Positions 10,344 through 20,704 of a stretch of DNA of 64,000 nt are shown here, piece by piece; the stretch's first letter is position 1, and each line of letters starts with the position of its first letter. The notes beneath the pieces were generated by a model that was not told the origin of the DNA, did no database searches, and worked only from the letters and a program-made list of their open reading frames with translations. Made by a program: the position numbers and the translations under genes. Origin of the DNA: Edaphobacter sp. (lineage in GTDB: Bacteria > Acidobacteriota > Terriglobia > Terriglobales > Acidobacteriaceae); contig NZ_JAPWKF010000007.1 of assembly GCF_028283685.1 (NCBI RefSeq), forward strand, positions 310,001-374,000. Direction: 5' to 3'.

Positions 10344-11164
10344 AGCTTTACCGTACGAAGGCCGGGTTTGTTGTCGAAGAGAATGGCGGCTACTTTTCCC
10401 TGGAGGGAACGGACTGGGATGAGCTGATTGCGAGTCCGGAGCTGGTGACGCGCGCCCGTACCGCTCTGAGTGGAACGCCGGTGAAGGAGCCGAGGGTAGG
10501 CGAGATTCTTGCTCCGGTGGGTACGCAGGAGGTCTGGGCCGCGGGGGTCACCTACTATCGCAGCCGCAATGCGCGAATGGAGGAATCGAAGGAGGCGGGC
10601 GGCGGAAGTTTTTACGACCGCGTCTACGTGGCGGAGCGGCCGGAGCTGTTCTTCAAGGCCAGCGGGCCGCGCGTGGTGGGGCCGGGAGGGCAGGTCCGCA
10701 TTCGTAAGGACGCGACGTGGTCGGTGCCGGAGCCGGAGCTGACGCTGGTGCTGAACGCAAAGGGGACGATTACGGGATATACCATCGGCAACGATATGAG
10801 TTCACGCGATATCGAGGGGGAGAACCCGCTGTACCTGCCGCAGGCGAAGGTCTATGACGGAAGCTGCGCACTGGGACCGGCGATTCTGCTGGCGGAGGAG
10901 CCGCTGGCGAAGAGCACCAGGATCCGGATCGAGATTCTGCGGGGAGGGCGTGTGGCCTTCAGTGGCTCGACCGCACTGGCCGAGCTGAAACGCGAGCCGC
11001 AGATGCTGGCCGACTACCTGTTCCGCGAGAACAGCTTTCCCCAGGGCGCTTTTCTGATGACGGGAACGGGCGTGGTGCCGTCGGATGACTTCACGCTGGC
11101 CATCGGCGATGTGGTGCGTATCGGCATCGACGGCATCGGCACGCTGGAGAATACCGTCGCCTGA
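10340..11164 (+). CDS. FAH-family protein, probable 2-keto-3-deoxy-pentonate dehydratase
   Basis: A 274-residue fumarylacetoacetate-hydrolase-fold enzyme. The metal site is visible as [11 protein letters not shown], and [22 protein letters not shown] with [13 protein letters not shown] is characteristic of the branch containing 2-keto-3-deoxy-D-xylonate/arabinonate dehydratases of the Weimberg pathway, which give alpha-ketoglutarate semialdehyde. The ATG at 10340 overlaps the stop of the dehydratase gene by ATGA. Coupling to a xylonate dehydratase makes the second dehydration step the best guess. The semialdehyde dehydrogenase that would finish the pathway is not in this window. Confidence 0.85.
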   Translation: MKLYRTKAGFVVEENGGYFSLEGTDWDELIASPELVTRARTALSGTPVKEPRVGEILAPVGTQEVWAAGVTYYRSRNARMEESKEAGGGSFYDRVYVAERPELFFKASGPRVVGPGGQVRIRKDATWSVPEPELTLVLNAKGTITGYTIGNDMSSRDIEGENPLYLPQAKVYDGSCALGPAILLAEEPLAKSTRIRIEILRGGRVAFSGSTALAELKREPQMLADYLFRENSFPQGAFLMTGTGVVPSDDFTLAIGDVVRIGIDGIGTLENTVA

Positions 11165-11180
11165 ACCAACAGGCGACGGT
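11153..11180. terminator. Bidirectional terminator between convergent operons
   Basis: An 11-bp perfect stem (ACCGTCGCCTG with CAGGCGACGGT) and 6-base loop covers the last codons of the FAH gene and the 18-base gap to the end of the oppositely oriented transporter gene. The + strand continues TGTT after the stem. Placement between two converging genes fits a shared terminator. Confidence 0.7.
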
Positions 11181-11182
11181 TG

Positions 11183-12508
11183 TTATGCGGGAGTCGCGAT
11201 GCCGACCTCGCGCTCGGAACGGCGACCGCCGAAGTAACCGAAGAGCGCGATGTAGATGTAGCAGGCTGCGGGGATGACGAAGGCATGATGGACGCCGATT
11301 GCATCCGCGAGATGTCCCTCAGCCAGCGGGATCAGAGCGCCACCGACGATGGCCGCGACCATCAGGCTTGAGCCCTTGCTGGTGAGCGGTCCAAGGCCGG
11401 CAAGACCGACGGTGAAGATGCTGGGGAACATGACGGAGTTGAAGAGGCCCACGGCGAGGATGGCCCACATGGCTGTGTGGCCGTTGGTCAGGATCGATCC
11501 TACGACCAGGAAGAAGGCCACGACGGCGGCGCTTCCCAGCACGGTGCTGGTGCGGAATTTGGTCAGCAGCCAGGAGCCGATGAAGCGCCCGACCATGGCG
11601 CCACCCCAGTAGAGCGAAACGTACTGCGCGGCGGTGCGCTCGGAGAAGCCTGCGATCTCAGGGAGACCGAAGTAGTTGACCAGGAAGCTTCCGATCGAGA
11701 CCTCGGCACCGACGTAGACGAAGATGCCGAGCGCGCCTGCGAGGAGCACGGGATGCTTCCAGATGCTGTCGGCGGAGGAGGCGTGGTCCAGTTCCCCGGG
11801 ACGGATGTCGCGGGTGAAGTCCATCTGGGGCAGCTTGACCATAGCCAGCGCGACGGCCAGCAGGACGAGCATCAGGCCGATGCCCATGTACGGAAGACGA
11901 ACGGAGGAGGCCTGCTCGACGCGATAGGACTCGAGGGCCGCCGCGGAGAGCGACTTGAGCTTTGCGGGAGTGAGCTGAGTGCCTCCGAGGATCAATGCGC
12001 TGCCGAAGAACGGTGCGATGAAGGTTCCGAAGGAGTTCAATGCCTGCGCCAGATTCAGGCGCGAGGCGGCGGTCTCCGGTGGGCCGAGGTTGGCGACGTA
12101 AGGGTTCGCGGCGACCTGCAGGCTGGTGATTCCCGCGGCGAGGATGACGAGCGCCGAGAGGAAGAGGCCGAAGGAGGCGGCGGTCGAGGCCGGGAGGAAG
12201 AGGAAGGCTCCGGTGGCCATGACGAGCAGGCCAATCACCATGGTGCCCTTGTAGCCGCGCCACTCCACCAGCTTGCCCGAAGGCACGGCGAAGAGGAAGT
12301 AGGAGGAGAAGAAGCAGAACTGCACCAGCATCGCCTGGGCGTAGGTGAGATCGAAGATGCCCTTGAGGTGAGGGATCAGGATGTCGTTCAGGCAGGTGAG
12401 GAAGCCCCACATGAAGAAGAGCATCGTGGCGATGCTCATCGCCCGGATGTCCGTCTTCTGTGCTCCGGATGGCGAGGCGGTTGCGGTGACACCTGAGGGT
12501 ATTGCCAT
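11183..12508 (-). CDS. FHS-family sugar:H+ symporter (FucP/GluP-like)
   Basis: A 441-residue major-facilitator protein. The segment MLFFMWGFLTCLNDILIPHLK near residue 30 and the QVAANPYVANLGPPETAASRLNLAQALNSFGT segment in TM4-5 are hallmarks of the fucose-galactose-glucose (FHS) branch. Such carriers import monosaccharides with protons through the inner membrane. It converges on the pentonate operon and faces away from the amine oxidase gene. A role in pentose or hexose uptake is likely; the exact sugar cannot be read from the sequence. Confidence 0.9.
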   Translation of the reverse strand: MAIPSGVTATASPSGAQKTDIRAMSIATMLFFMWGFLTCLNDILIPHLKGIFDLTYAQAMLVQFCFFSSYFLFAVPSGKLVEWRGYKGTMVIGLLVMATGAFLFLPASTAASFGLFLSALVILAAGITSLQVAANPYVANLGPPETAASRLNLAQALNSFGTFIAPFFGSALILGGTQLTPAKLKSLSAAALESYRVEQASSVRLPYMGIGLMLVLLAVALAMVKLPQMDFTRDIRPGELDHASSADSIWKHPVLLAGALGIFVYVGAEVSIGSFLVNYFGLPEIAGFSERTAAQYVSLYWGGAMVGRFIGSWLLTKFRTSTVLGSAAVVAFFLVVGSILTNGHTAMWAILAVGLFNSVMFPSIFTVGLAGLGPLTSKGSSLMVAAIVGGALIPLAEGHLADAIGVHHAFVIPAACYIYIALFGYFGGRRSEREVGIATPA

Positions 12509-12610
12509 ATGTTCGAGGACAGCCTTCCAGAAAAATAAGTCTCTTCAATCCTATATGGATGAAGCAAACCGTGGAGAAGTCCCGGCCTGTATCCGAACGC
12601 CATCATACTG

Positions 12611-12658
12611 CGGGCTGTAGCAGCCTATGGGGCTGTAGCAGCCTGCGGGGCTGTAGCA
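12611..12658. repeat. 18-bp tandem repeat, about 2.7 copies
   Basis: Units start at 12611, 12629 and 12647, sharing GGGCTGTAGCAGCC with a few differences and the third copy decaying at its end. The array ends just before the amine oxidase start, so it lies in the leader or promoter between two divergent genes. It may be a slippage product or a set of regulator sites; neither is proven. Confidence 0.8.
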
Positions 12659-12662
12659 TCGA

Positions 12663-13985
12663 ATGCGATATATGACTTCGCAGAAAAAGACGGTTCTGGT
12701 GATTGGGGCGGGGATGGCCGGTCTCACGGCGGCTCGGCGGCTGGCAGAGGCAGGGTGGCGGGTGACGGTGCTGGAGGCGCGTGATCGCATAGGCGGCCGC
12801 ATCTTTACCATCCGCGATGGCGACGAAGTCATCGAACTGGGCGCGGAGTTCGTCCACGGACGGCCGCCGGAGCTTCTGCAACTGATTGAAGAAGCTGGCG
12901 AAGAGATCTACGAGATCGAGGGCGAGAACGTCAGCTTCGAGGATGGGCGGCTGACCACGGATCATGGGCAGCGGGAGGCGATCTTCGGTGTGCTTGAGGG
13001 TTTGGAGGGATGGGAGAAGCCGGATATTCCCTTCTCCGAGTATGTTGCGCAGAGCTCGCTCGACGAGGACGATGCCCGGTCGGTGATCGGGTACGTGGAG
13101 GGATTCAATGCCGCCGACCATCGCGTGATCGGCGTGCAGGCGCTGGCGATGCAGCAGGCGGCCGAGGACAAGATCGAGGGCGATCGCGGCTTTCGTCTGC
13201 GAAACGGCTATGGCCGTCTGCCCGAGTTTCTGGCGAAGAAGATCGCGGAGGCAGGCGGCGAGATTGTTCCCCAGACGCTGGTGGAGCGCGTGGAGTGGAG
13301 CCGCGATCATGTGCGCGTGCGGGCGAGCCACGACGGAGTGCCGCAGGACTTTGAGGCGTCGCGTGCCGTGATCGCGCTGCCCCTGGGCGTGCTGCAGCAG
13401 CAGACGGTGGTGTTTGTGCCCGCGCCCGATGCCTTGCATGAGGCGCTTCGTCTGCGGATGGGGCAGGCGTGCCGGTTCACGATGACGTTTCGCGAGCGGT
13501 TCTGGCAGCATCTTCCGCCCGAAGGGATGGAGCGGCTGAGCTTTCTGCTGAGCTTTGGCAGCGTACCGCGGGTGTGGTGGACGGCGCATCCTGCGGAGAG
13601 CAATACGCTGACGGGCTGGAGCGGAGGCCCGGAGGCCGCAGGGCTTTCGAAGCTTTCGGCCGAGGAGCTGGGCAGCATGGCGTGCGAGCGGCTGGCGGAG
13701 ATCTTCTCGATGGATGCGGATCGCATACGCGAGCTGATGACCGGCTGCCACGTGCACCACTGGGACCGCGATGCCCTTACCCGGGGAGCGTACAGTTACG
13801 TTCCGGCAGGCGCCATGGAGGCCGGATCGAAGATGACGCTGCCGCAGGCCGACACGCTCTACTTCGCTGGAGAGCATACGGATACGAGCGGCCACTGGGG
13901 CACGGTGCATGCGGCGATCCGGTCGGGCGAGAGGGCCGCGGAGCAGGTGCTTGGGCACGTTGTCGAAGCGGGCGCGGCACGATAA
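12663..13985 (+). CDS. FAD-dependent amine oxidase (monoamine/polyamine oxidase type)
   Basis: A 440-residue flavoenzyme. The Rossmann motif VIGAGMAGLTAARRLAEAGWRVTVLEARDRIGGR is split here as GAGMAGLTAARRL and LEARDRIGGRI near residues 15-50. The C-terminal FAD segment YFAGEHTDTSGHWGTVHAAI (about 398-417) is the other family signature. It oxidises amines to aldehydes with release of ammonia and peroxide; the substrate is unknown. No signal peptide. The ATG at 12663 or at 12672 could be the start. The next gene, an agmatine deiminase, hints at polyamine metabolism. Confidence 0.88.
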   Translation: MRYMTSQKKTVLVIGAGMAGLTAARRLAEAGWRVTVLEARDRIGGRIFTIRDGDEVIELGAEFVHGRPPELLQLIEEAGEEIYEIEGENVSFEDGRLTTDHGQREAIFGVLEGLEGWEKPDIPFSEYVAQSSLDEDDARSVIGYVEGFNAADHRVIGVQALAMQQAAEDKIEGDRGFRLRNGYGRLPEFLAKKIAEAGGEIVPQTLVERVEWSRDHVRVRASHDGVPQDFEASRAVIALPLGVLQQQTVVFVPAPDALHEALRLRMGQACRFTMTFRERFWQHLPPEGMERLSFLLSFGSVPRVWWTAHPAESNTLTGWSGGPEAAGLSKLSAEELGSMACERLAEIFSMDADRIRELMTGCHVHHWDRDALTRGAYSYVPAGAMEAGSKMTLPQADTLYFAGEHTDTSGHWGTVHAAIRSGERAAEQVLGHVVEAGAAR

Positions 13986-14108
13986 CCTTAATGGAGCGAC
14001 GCCCTGTTTGCCCCGCTGGCGACAGCAGCCTGCGGCGATCGTTTTTCTGAACGTTTACCGAAACGATTTCAGGAAGGATTAGGCTTCACCCAAGGACATC
14101 ACACGACA

Positions 14109-15182
14109 TTGACCCTCGAGATCAGCACCCCACGCGACCGTAACTTTCGCATGCCCGCCGAATGGGCTCCCCATACCGCAACGTGGATCGCGTGGCCGCA
14201 TAACGCCGAGGACTGGCCGGGCAAGTTTCAACCGATTCCGTGGGTGTATGCGGAGATTGTGCGTCATCTTTCGTGCTGCGAGGACGTTCACATTCTCGTG
14301 AACGACGATGCGTCGGAGAAACGTGCGCGGAGGATTCTGCTGCGTGCCGGGGCGAACATGGCGCGGCTGCACTTTCATCCCTGGCAGACGGACCGCGTGT
14401 GGCTGCGCGACTCCGGCCCGATCTTCGTGAAGAACCCCAAGGGCGAGCTGGCGCTGACCAACTGGAAGTTCAATGCGTGGGCGAAGTATGACAACTACCG
14501 CCGCGACGACCAGATTCCGAAGCACATCTCGAAGCTCTACGCGATGGAGTCCTTCGAGCCGAAGGTCGAGATCAACGGCAAGCAGCACAGGCTGGTGCTG
14601 GAGGGCGGCTCGATCGACACCAACGGCGCGGGCATCCTGCTGACGACGGAGGAGTGCCTGTTGTCGGAGATACAGCAGAGGAACCCGGGCGTCTCGCGCG
14701 AGCAGCTGGAAAAGGCCTTCGAGGACTATCTCGGCATTGAGCAGGTGGTGTGGCTGCATCGCGGCGCTGCGGGGGACGATACGCATGGCCACGTCGACGA
14801 CATCACGCGCTTCGTGGCGGAAAACACGATTCTGACCTGCGTGGAGCCAAGCACGCACGACGAGAATCATCTTCCGCTGGCAGAGAATCTGGATCGGCTG
14901 CGCTCGGCCAGGAATCTCTCGGGCAAGCCCTTCAAGGTGGTTGAGCTGCCGATGCCTGCGCCGGTGGTCTTCGACAGCCAGCGTCTGCCGGCCAGCTACG
15001 CGAACTTCTACATCGCGAATGACCTGGTGATGATGCCGACCTTCAACGACCCCAACGACCGGCTGGCTCTGAACATCCTCGCCGAGTGCTTTCCGGAGCG
15101 CAGGGTGACGGGAATTCACTGCACGGACTTCATCTGGGGCCTGGGCGCGCTACACTGCATGACGCAACAGGAGCCGGCGTAA
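14109..15182 (+). CDS. aguA: Agmatine deiminase
   Basis: Hydrolyses agmatine to N-carbamoylputrescine and ammonia in arginine/polyamine metabolism. The 357-residue protein shows the guanidine-modifying-enzyme fold: DRVWLRDSGPIFV (about 98-110), LEGGSIDTNG (about 165-174), DDTHGHVDDITRF (about 220-232) and the terminal GLGALHC with the catalytic cysteine. I chose the TTG at 14109 because it follows AAGGACATCAC at a suitable distance; the first in-frame ATG (14151) would cut into the conserved MPAEWAPH motif region. The preceding amine oxidase could act on the same pool of amines. Confidence 0.9.
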   Translation: MTLEISTPRDRNFRMPAEWAPHTATWIAWPHNAEDWPGKFQPIPWVYAEIVRHLSCCEDVHILVNDDASEKRARRILLRAGANMARLHFHPWQTDRVWLRDSGPIFVKNPKGELALTNWKFNAWAKYDNYRRDDQIPKHISKLYAMESFEPKVEINGKQHRLVLEGGSIDTNGAGILLTTEECLLSEIQQRNPGVSREQLEKAFEDYLGIEQVVWLHRGAAGDDTHGHVDDITRFVAENTILTCVEPSTHDENHLPLAENLDRLRSARNLSGKPFKVVELPMPAPVVFDSQRLPASYANFYIANDLVMMPTFNDPNDRLALNILAECFPERRVTGIHCTDFIWGLGALHCMTQQEPA

Positions 15183-15260
15183 ACCCTACCGGGAACAACG
15201 GCATCCAAACGCTTTGGCCTACGAGCCGACTTCGACGTGTTTGACGTTATGGGAGACCTT

Positions 15261-16616
15261 TTGAAGACGATGCGAACGATTACGTGTGCCTTTCTTTTTT
15301 GCGCCTCACTCACCGCGCTGTCTCAGCAGAAAGAGCTGATCCTGCACGACGTCACGGTGGTTGACGGCACGGGCGCGAGGCCGCAGCAGCACATGGACGT
15401 ATGGCTGCACAAGGGCACGATCACGGGCGTGCGGCCAATGTTCAAGAAGGATCAGCCGGAGCGCACGGACGTAGTCGACTGCGCCGGCAAGGTGGTGATG
15501 CCGGCGCTGATCAGCGCGCACTCGCATCTTGGCCTGCTGCTGAACAATGCAGAGTCGTCCGCCAATGCGTACACGGCAGAGAACGTCACCAAGGCACTGA
15601 ACCAGTTCGAGCGCTACGGCGTGACGACGATCATCTCGCTGGGAGCTAACCGCGACCTGGTATATGACCTGCGCGATCAACAGCGCGCCGGCAAGCTGGG
15701 CGGAGCGACGATTCTCACCGCCGGCCGCGGCATCGGCGTGCCCAATGGAGCGCCGGGGCTGGAGACGGCGCCAGACCAGGTGTATCGCCCGGCGAGCCCG
15801 GACGAGGCCCGCAAGGCCGTGGATGAGATGGCAGGCCATCACGTCGACCTGATCAAGTTCTGGCTGGACAGCGGACATGGCAAGATTCCCCCGATGCAGC
15901 CTGCGGTCTATACGGCCGTCATCGACGAGGCGCACAAGAAGCATCTGAAGGTGGCTGCGCATGTGTATACGCAGGCAGATGCGAAGAGCGTGCTGGATGC
16001 AGGAGTCGACATTCTGGCGCACTCGATTCGCGATCAGGCGGTCGATCCCGCCATCGTGCAGGAGATGGTCGATCGCAAGACCTGGTACATTCCCACGCTG
16101 GCGCTGGATGAGGCCTTTTATCTGTACGCCGAACATCCCGAGGTGATGGAGACCAACTTCTTCAAGCAGGCGGCGGGGCCGGAGTTGCTGGCCAAGCTGC
16201 AGGCTCCGGGATACGCGGAGAAGACGCTGGCCTCGACCGAGCAGGCGAAGAAAGACCACGCGATGGCGATGAAGAACCTGAAGACGATCTTTGACGGCGG
16301 CGTGGCGGTGGGCTTTGGAACGGACTCGGGTGCCGTGGTGGGCCGCATCCCGGGATTCAGCGAACATCGCGAGCTGGAGGACCTGGTGGCGGCGGGCCTG
16401 TCGCCGATGCAGGCGATCACGCTGGCGACGGGAGAGAATGGGCGGCTGCTGCACCAGATGAATCCACATCTGAACGTGGGGCTGATCCAGGACGGATACC
16501 TGGCGGACCTGCTGCTGCTGGATGCCGATCCGCTGATCGACGTGCGCAATACGAGGAAGATCAGCGCGGTCTACCACCACGGCGAGCTGGTGCCGAACAC
16601 GCCGCCGCAGGATTAA
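15261..16616 (+). CDS. Secreted amidohydrolase family protein
   Basis: A metal-dependent hydrolase of the imidazolonepropionase/prolidase-like branch. Metal ligands are recognisable as SAHSHLG near the N-terminus, a conserved Lys in LIKFWLDS, AAHVYTQ, LAHSIRD and GTDSGAV. The N-terminus (MRTITCAFLFCASLTALSQQ) is a signal peptide, so it acts in the periplasm. Start is uncertain: the TTG at 15261 has the purine-rich GGGAGA just upstream, whereas the ATG at 15270 is too far from it; both leave the signal peptide intact. Substrate unknown, commonly cyclic amides or dipeptides. Confidence 0.85.
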   Translation: MKTMRTITCAFLFCASLTALSQQKELILHDVTVVDGTGARPQQHMDVWLHKGTITGVRPMFKKDQPERTDVVDCAGKVVMPALISAHSHLGLLLNNAESSANAYTAENVTKALNQFERYGVTTIISLGANRDLVYDLRDQQRAGKLGGATILTAGRGIGVPNGAPGLETAPDQVYRPASPDEARKAVDEMAGHHVDLIKFWLDSGHGKIPPMQPAVYTAVIDEAHKKHLKVAAHVYTQADAKSVLDAGVDILAHSIRDQAVDPAIVQEMVDRKTWYIPTLALDEAFYLYAEHPEVMETNFFKQAAGPELLAKLQAPGYAEKTLASTEQAKKDHAMAMKNLKTIFDGGVAVGFGTDSGAVVGRIPGFSEHRELEDLVAAGLSPMQAITLATGENGRLLHQMNPHLNVGLIQDGYLADLLLLDADPLIDVRNTRKISAVYHHGELVPNTPPQD

Positions 16617-16663
16617 GGCGCTGTGCCGGCAGCATCGAGCCGCAGACTGGCTACACTAGGGCG

Positions 16664-17224
16664 ATGAACCAGGAAGAGATGATGCGGCTGGCGATCGCCG
16701 AGGCCCGCGCCGCAGAGGCCGCAGGCGAGGTTCCGGTGGGAGCGATCGTCGTGGGGCCGGACGGAGAGACAGTGTTCGGTCGCGGGCAGAATCGCGTGCT
16801 GCGCGACTCCGATCCGACGGCCCATGCCGAGATCGTGGCGCTGCGTGAGGCAGGCCGCGCGCTGGGGAACTATCGCCTTCTGACACCCGAAGGCAGGGGG
16901 TGCACGCTGGTCGTCACGCTGGAGCCCTGCGCCATGTGCGCAGGAGCCATCCTGCATGCGCGAATCGCACACCTGATCTATGCCGCAACCGACCCGAAGG
17001 CGGGGGCGTGCGGAAGCGCGCTGGAGGTGATGAATCACCCCTTGCTCAACCACACCACCGAGGTGACGACGGGCGTGCTCGCCGGGGAGTGCAGCCGCAT
17101 GCTGAGCGATTTTTTCCAGGCACGGCGGGGCAGGAGGCGGCTCGATCCGCATCCTATGGACGCAGAGGATGCGCTCACGGGAGGAACCGATGACGACAGC
17201 GAAGAAGTGGTCAGCGAAGGTTGA
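16664..17224 (+). CDS. tadA: tRNA adenosine(34) deaminase
   Basis: Deaminates adenosine to inosine at the wobble position of tRNA-Arg(ACG). The zinc site is complete: HAE at residues 54-56 (His54, proton-relay Glu56) and PCAMC at 88-92 (Cys89, Cys92). At 186 residues it is about 20-30 longer than usual, with an acidic tail after the core. The end of the gene overlaps the start of the DUF3175 gene by about 35 bases, implying co-translation. The related guanine or cytosine deaminases are excluded less by sequence than by the TadA-like RGRRRLDP C-terminus. Confidence 0.9.
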   Translation: MNQEEMMRLAIAEARAAEAAGEVPVGAIVVGPDGETVFGRGQNRVLRDSDPTAHAEIVALREAGRALGNYRLLTPEGRGCTLVVTLEPCAMCAGAILHARIAHLIYAATDPKAGACGSALEVMNHPLLNHTTEVTTGVLAGECSRMLSDFFQARRGRRRLDPHPMDAEDALTGGTDDDSEEVVSEG

Positions 17225-17510
17225 TACGGAATCGACGTACCCGGAATCGGGTCTGTTTACCAAGAGTCCTACGGTGATTGCGAAGGCCCTGGCATCGAAG
17301 AAGGTCTCGCCCAAGGGACCGGCCTCGGGGATGCGCATGCTGAATTTCTACATCAACCGTGCGGGGAAAAACCTCTCCGCCTCGCATCACAAGGCGCTTG
17401 AAAGAGCGAAGACGATTCTGTCGGGCATCATCGCGGAGCAGCATGAGAAGGCTCCCCGAAAGGCCGCGAAGAAGCACGCCGCAAAGACTCATGCAAAGAA
17501 AGCGGCATAA
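17190..17510 (+). CDS. DUF3175 family protein with Lys/Ala/His-rich tail
   Basis: A small protein of 106 residues. The core (KWSAKVDTEST, LFTKSPTVIAKALA, MRMLNFYINRAGKNLS) matches the uncharacterised DUF3175 family. The last ~20 residues (KKAAKKH...) form a basic, histone H1-like tail of the kind also seen on the metzincin at 6045-6935, so it may bind nucleic acid. The start at 17190 follows the strong site GGGAGG and overlaps the tadA coding end. Function is unknown. Confidence 0.85.
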   Translation: MTTAKKWSAKVDTESTYPESGLFTKSPTVIAKALASKKVSPKGPASGMRMLNFYINRAGKNLSASHHKALERAKTILSGIIAEQHEKAPRKAAKKHAAKTHAKKAA

Positions 17511-17531
17511 CGGTTCGTAAGAGGAGAGACG

Positions 17532-18305
17532 ATGGCGGGTCGGCTGAACGGCAAGGTGGCGTTGGTCACAGGATCATCATCTGGCATCGGACAGGCGATC
17601 GCGGTGCGGCTGGCCGCCGATGGCGCGGCGGTGGTGGTGAACTATCGTGGCAGCTCCGAGGGCGCCGCGAAGACGAAGCAGCAGATCGAAGAAGCCGGCG
17701 GCAGGGCGGTCGTGGTGCAGGGCGACGTCTCGAAGATGGAGGACCTGCAGCGGCTCATCGACGAGTCGTGGACGCAGCTGGGCGGTTGCGACATCCTGGT
17801 GAACAACGCGGGTGTGGAGAAGGGGGCGGACTTCTGGGAGGTCACCGAGGAGGACTATGACATGGTCCTGAACGTGAACCTGAAGGGCGTGTTCTTTCTG
17901 ACGCAGGCCTTTGTGCGCCGCCTGCGAGAGGCGAAGAGGCCGGGACGGATCGTCAACATCAGCTCGGTGCACGAGGATATGGCGTTTCCTCACTTCTCGA
18001 CGTACTGCGCGGCCAAGGGCGGCCTGCGCATGCTGACGCGGAACCTGGCAGTGGAATTGGGTTCGCTGGGGATCACGATCAACAATGTGGCCCCGGGGGC
18101 GATTGCGACGCCGATCAACGCCAAGCTGCTGGATGACAAGCCGAAGCTGGATTCGCTGCTGAAGAACATCCCTCTGGGGAGGATGGGCTCATCCGAAGAA
18201 GTCGCGGGGGTGACGGCTTTTCTGGCGTCGGACGAGGCAGCCTATGTCACCGGCAGCACCTACGTGGTGGATGGCGGCCTGATGGTCGACTATCACGAGC
18301 AATAG
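17532..18305 (+). CDS. SDR oxidoreductase, glucose 1-dehydrogenase-like
   Basis: A classical short-chain dehydrogenase of 257 residues with TGSSSGIG (nucleotide binding), NNAG, and a catalytic Ser with Tyr158-xxx-Lys162 in STYCAAKGG. Glucose 1-dehydrogenases are its closest recognisable relatives, so it may oxidise an aldose to a lactone with NAD(P)+. Given the pentonate operon nearby, a pentose dehydrogenase role is possible but unproven. It starts with GAGGAGAGACG before ATG and is probably co-transcribed with the DUF3175 gene 21 bases upstream. Confidence 0.87.
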   Translation: MAGRLNGKVALVTGSSSGIGQAIAVRLAADGAAVVVNYRGSSEGAAKTKQQIEEAGGRAVVVQGDVSKMEDLQRLIDESWTQLGGCDILVNNAGVEKGADFWEVTEEDYDMVLNVNLKGVFFLTQAFVRRLREAKRPGRIVNISSVHEDMAFPHFSTYCAAKGGLRMLTRNLAVELGSLGITINNVAPGAIATPINAKLLDDKPKLDSLLKNIPLGRMGSSEEVAGVTAFLASDEAAYVTGSTYVVDGGLMVDYHEQ

Positions 18306-18343
18306 AGCCACGAGCAATAGAGCGACTCACGAAGCAATAGAGC
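18294..18343. repeat. 15-bp tandem repeat over an SDR stop codon
   Basis: CACGAGCAATAGAGC occurs at 18294-18308 and again directly at 18309-18323, with a third, slightly altered copy (extra A) at 18328-18343. The first copy carries the end of the SDR gene, including its TAG; each later copy repeats the same codons. It looks like a local duplication. Confidence 0.85.
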
Positions 18344-18479
18344 TGCCAGGAATTTGACCACGATCTACAACCAATGGGGGAGGAGCACGATTCCTCCGGG
18401 GGATGTTTCCCTTATGCAAACAGTTGCATGATCTTCTTGACAACGGCGCAACGCCGGGATCAAAGAGGAGACCCTCCCC

Positions 18480-18557
18480 ATGCTTCATGACCTGATTCTC
18501 GCCGGACTCTTCCTGGCAATGATCATCGCTCCCTCCCTGTTGACAATAGGCTCTGAC
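18480..18557 (+). CDS. Possible 25-residue membrane microprotein
   Basis: A short reading frame beginning ATG at 18480 and ending TGA at 18555-18557. The product, MLHDLILAGLFLAMIIAPSL followed by FDNRL, is a single hydrophobic helix with charged ends. It is preceded at a good distance by AGAGGAGACC, a strong ribosome site, which is the main reason to believe it. It lies alone between an SDR gene and the thiC terminator. No function can be suggested; comparison between related genomes would decide whether it is real. Confidence 0.4.
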
Positions 18558-18666
18558 AAAAAGGAGAAAGACTCGCTGTAAAGCGCCGGCGCTGGTGGGC
18601 GCGCAGACAACGGAAAGCCAAACGGTCTCAGACTTTCGCATTTAGCAGACTTTGATACCAAGAAAA

Positions 18667-18688
18667 GCCGCACTCCTTCGAGTGCGGC
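18667..18688 (-). terminator. Intrinsic terminator of thiC
   Basis: An 8-bp perfect stem GCCGCACT/AGTGCGGC with loop CCTTCG. On the minus strand the stem is followed by TTTTCTT, the expected U-run, 24 bases beyond the thiC stop. Confidence 0.88.
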
Positions 18689-18711
18689 ATTTCTGTTTGC
18701 GAGAGCAGCGG

Positions 18712-20623
<1,912 letters not shown>

Positions 20624-20663
20624 GTTCGCCGACGAGGCTCTCAGGCGGTTATCGGCTATTGTT

Positions 20664-20693
20664 TTGAAGCAGGCAACGGCACTCAGCTAAAAT
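20664..20693 (+). promoter_or_regulatory. Possible sigma-70-type promoter for ccmE
   Basis: TTGAAG (20664-20669) and TAAAAT (20688-20693) are separated by 18 bases in an otherwise gene-free 80-base gap before ccmE. The boxes are reasonable but this is only a pattern match. Confidence 0.35.
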
Positions 20694-20704
20694 AATTCAC
20701 AGCC

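Noticed and set aside
18327..18641. Minus-strand frame near the small membrane microprotein
   Set aside because: It runs antisense to a good ribosome site and has no recognisable protein features.
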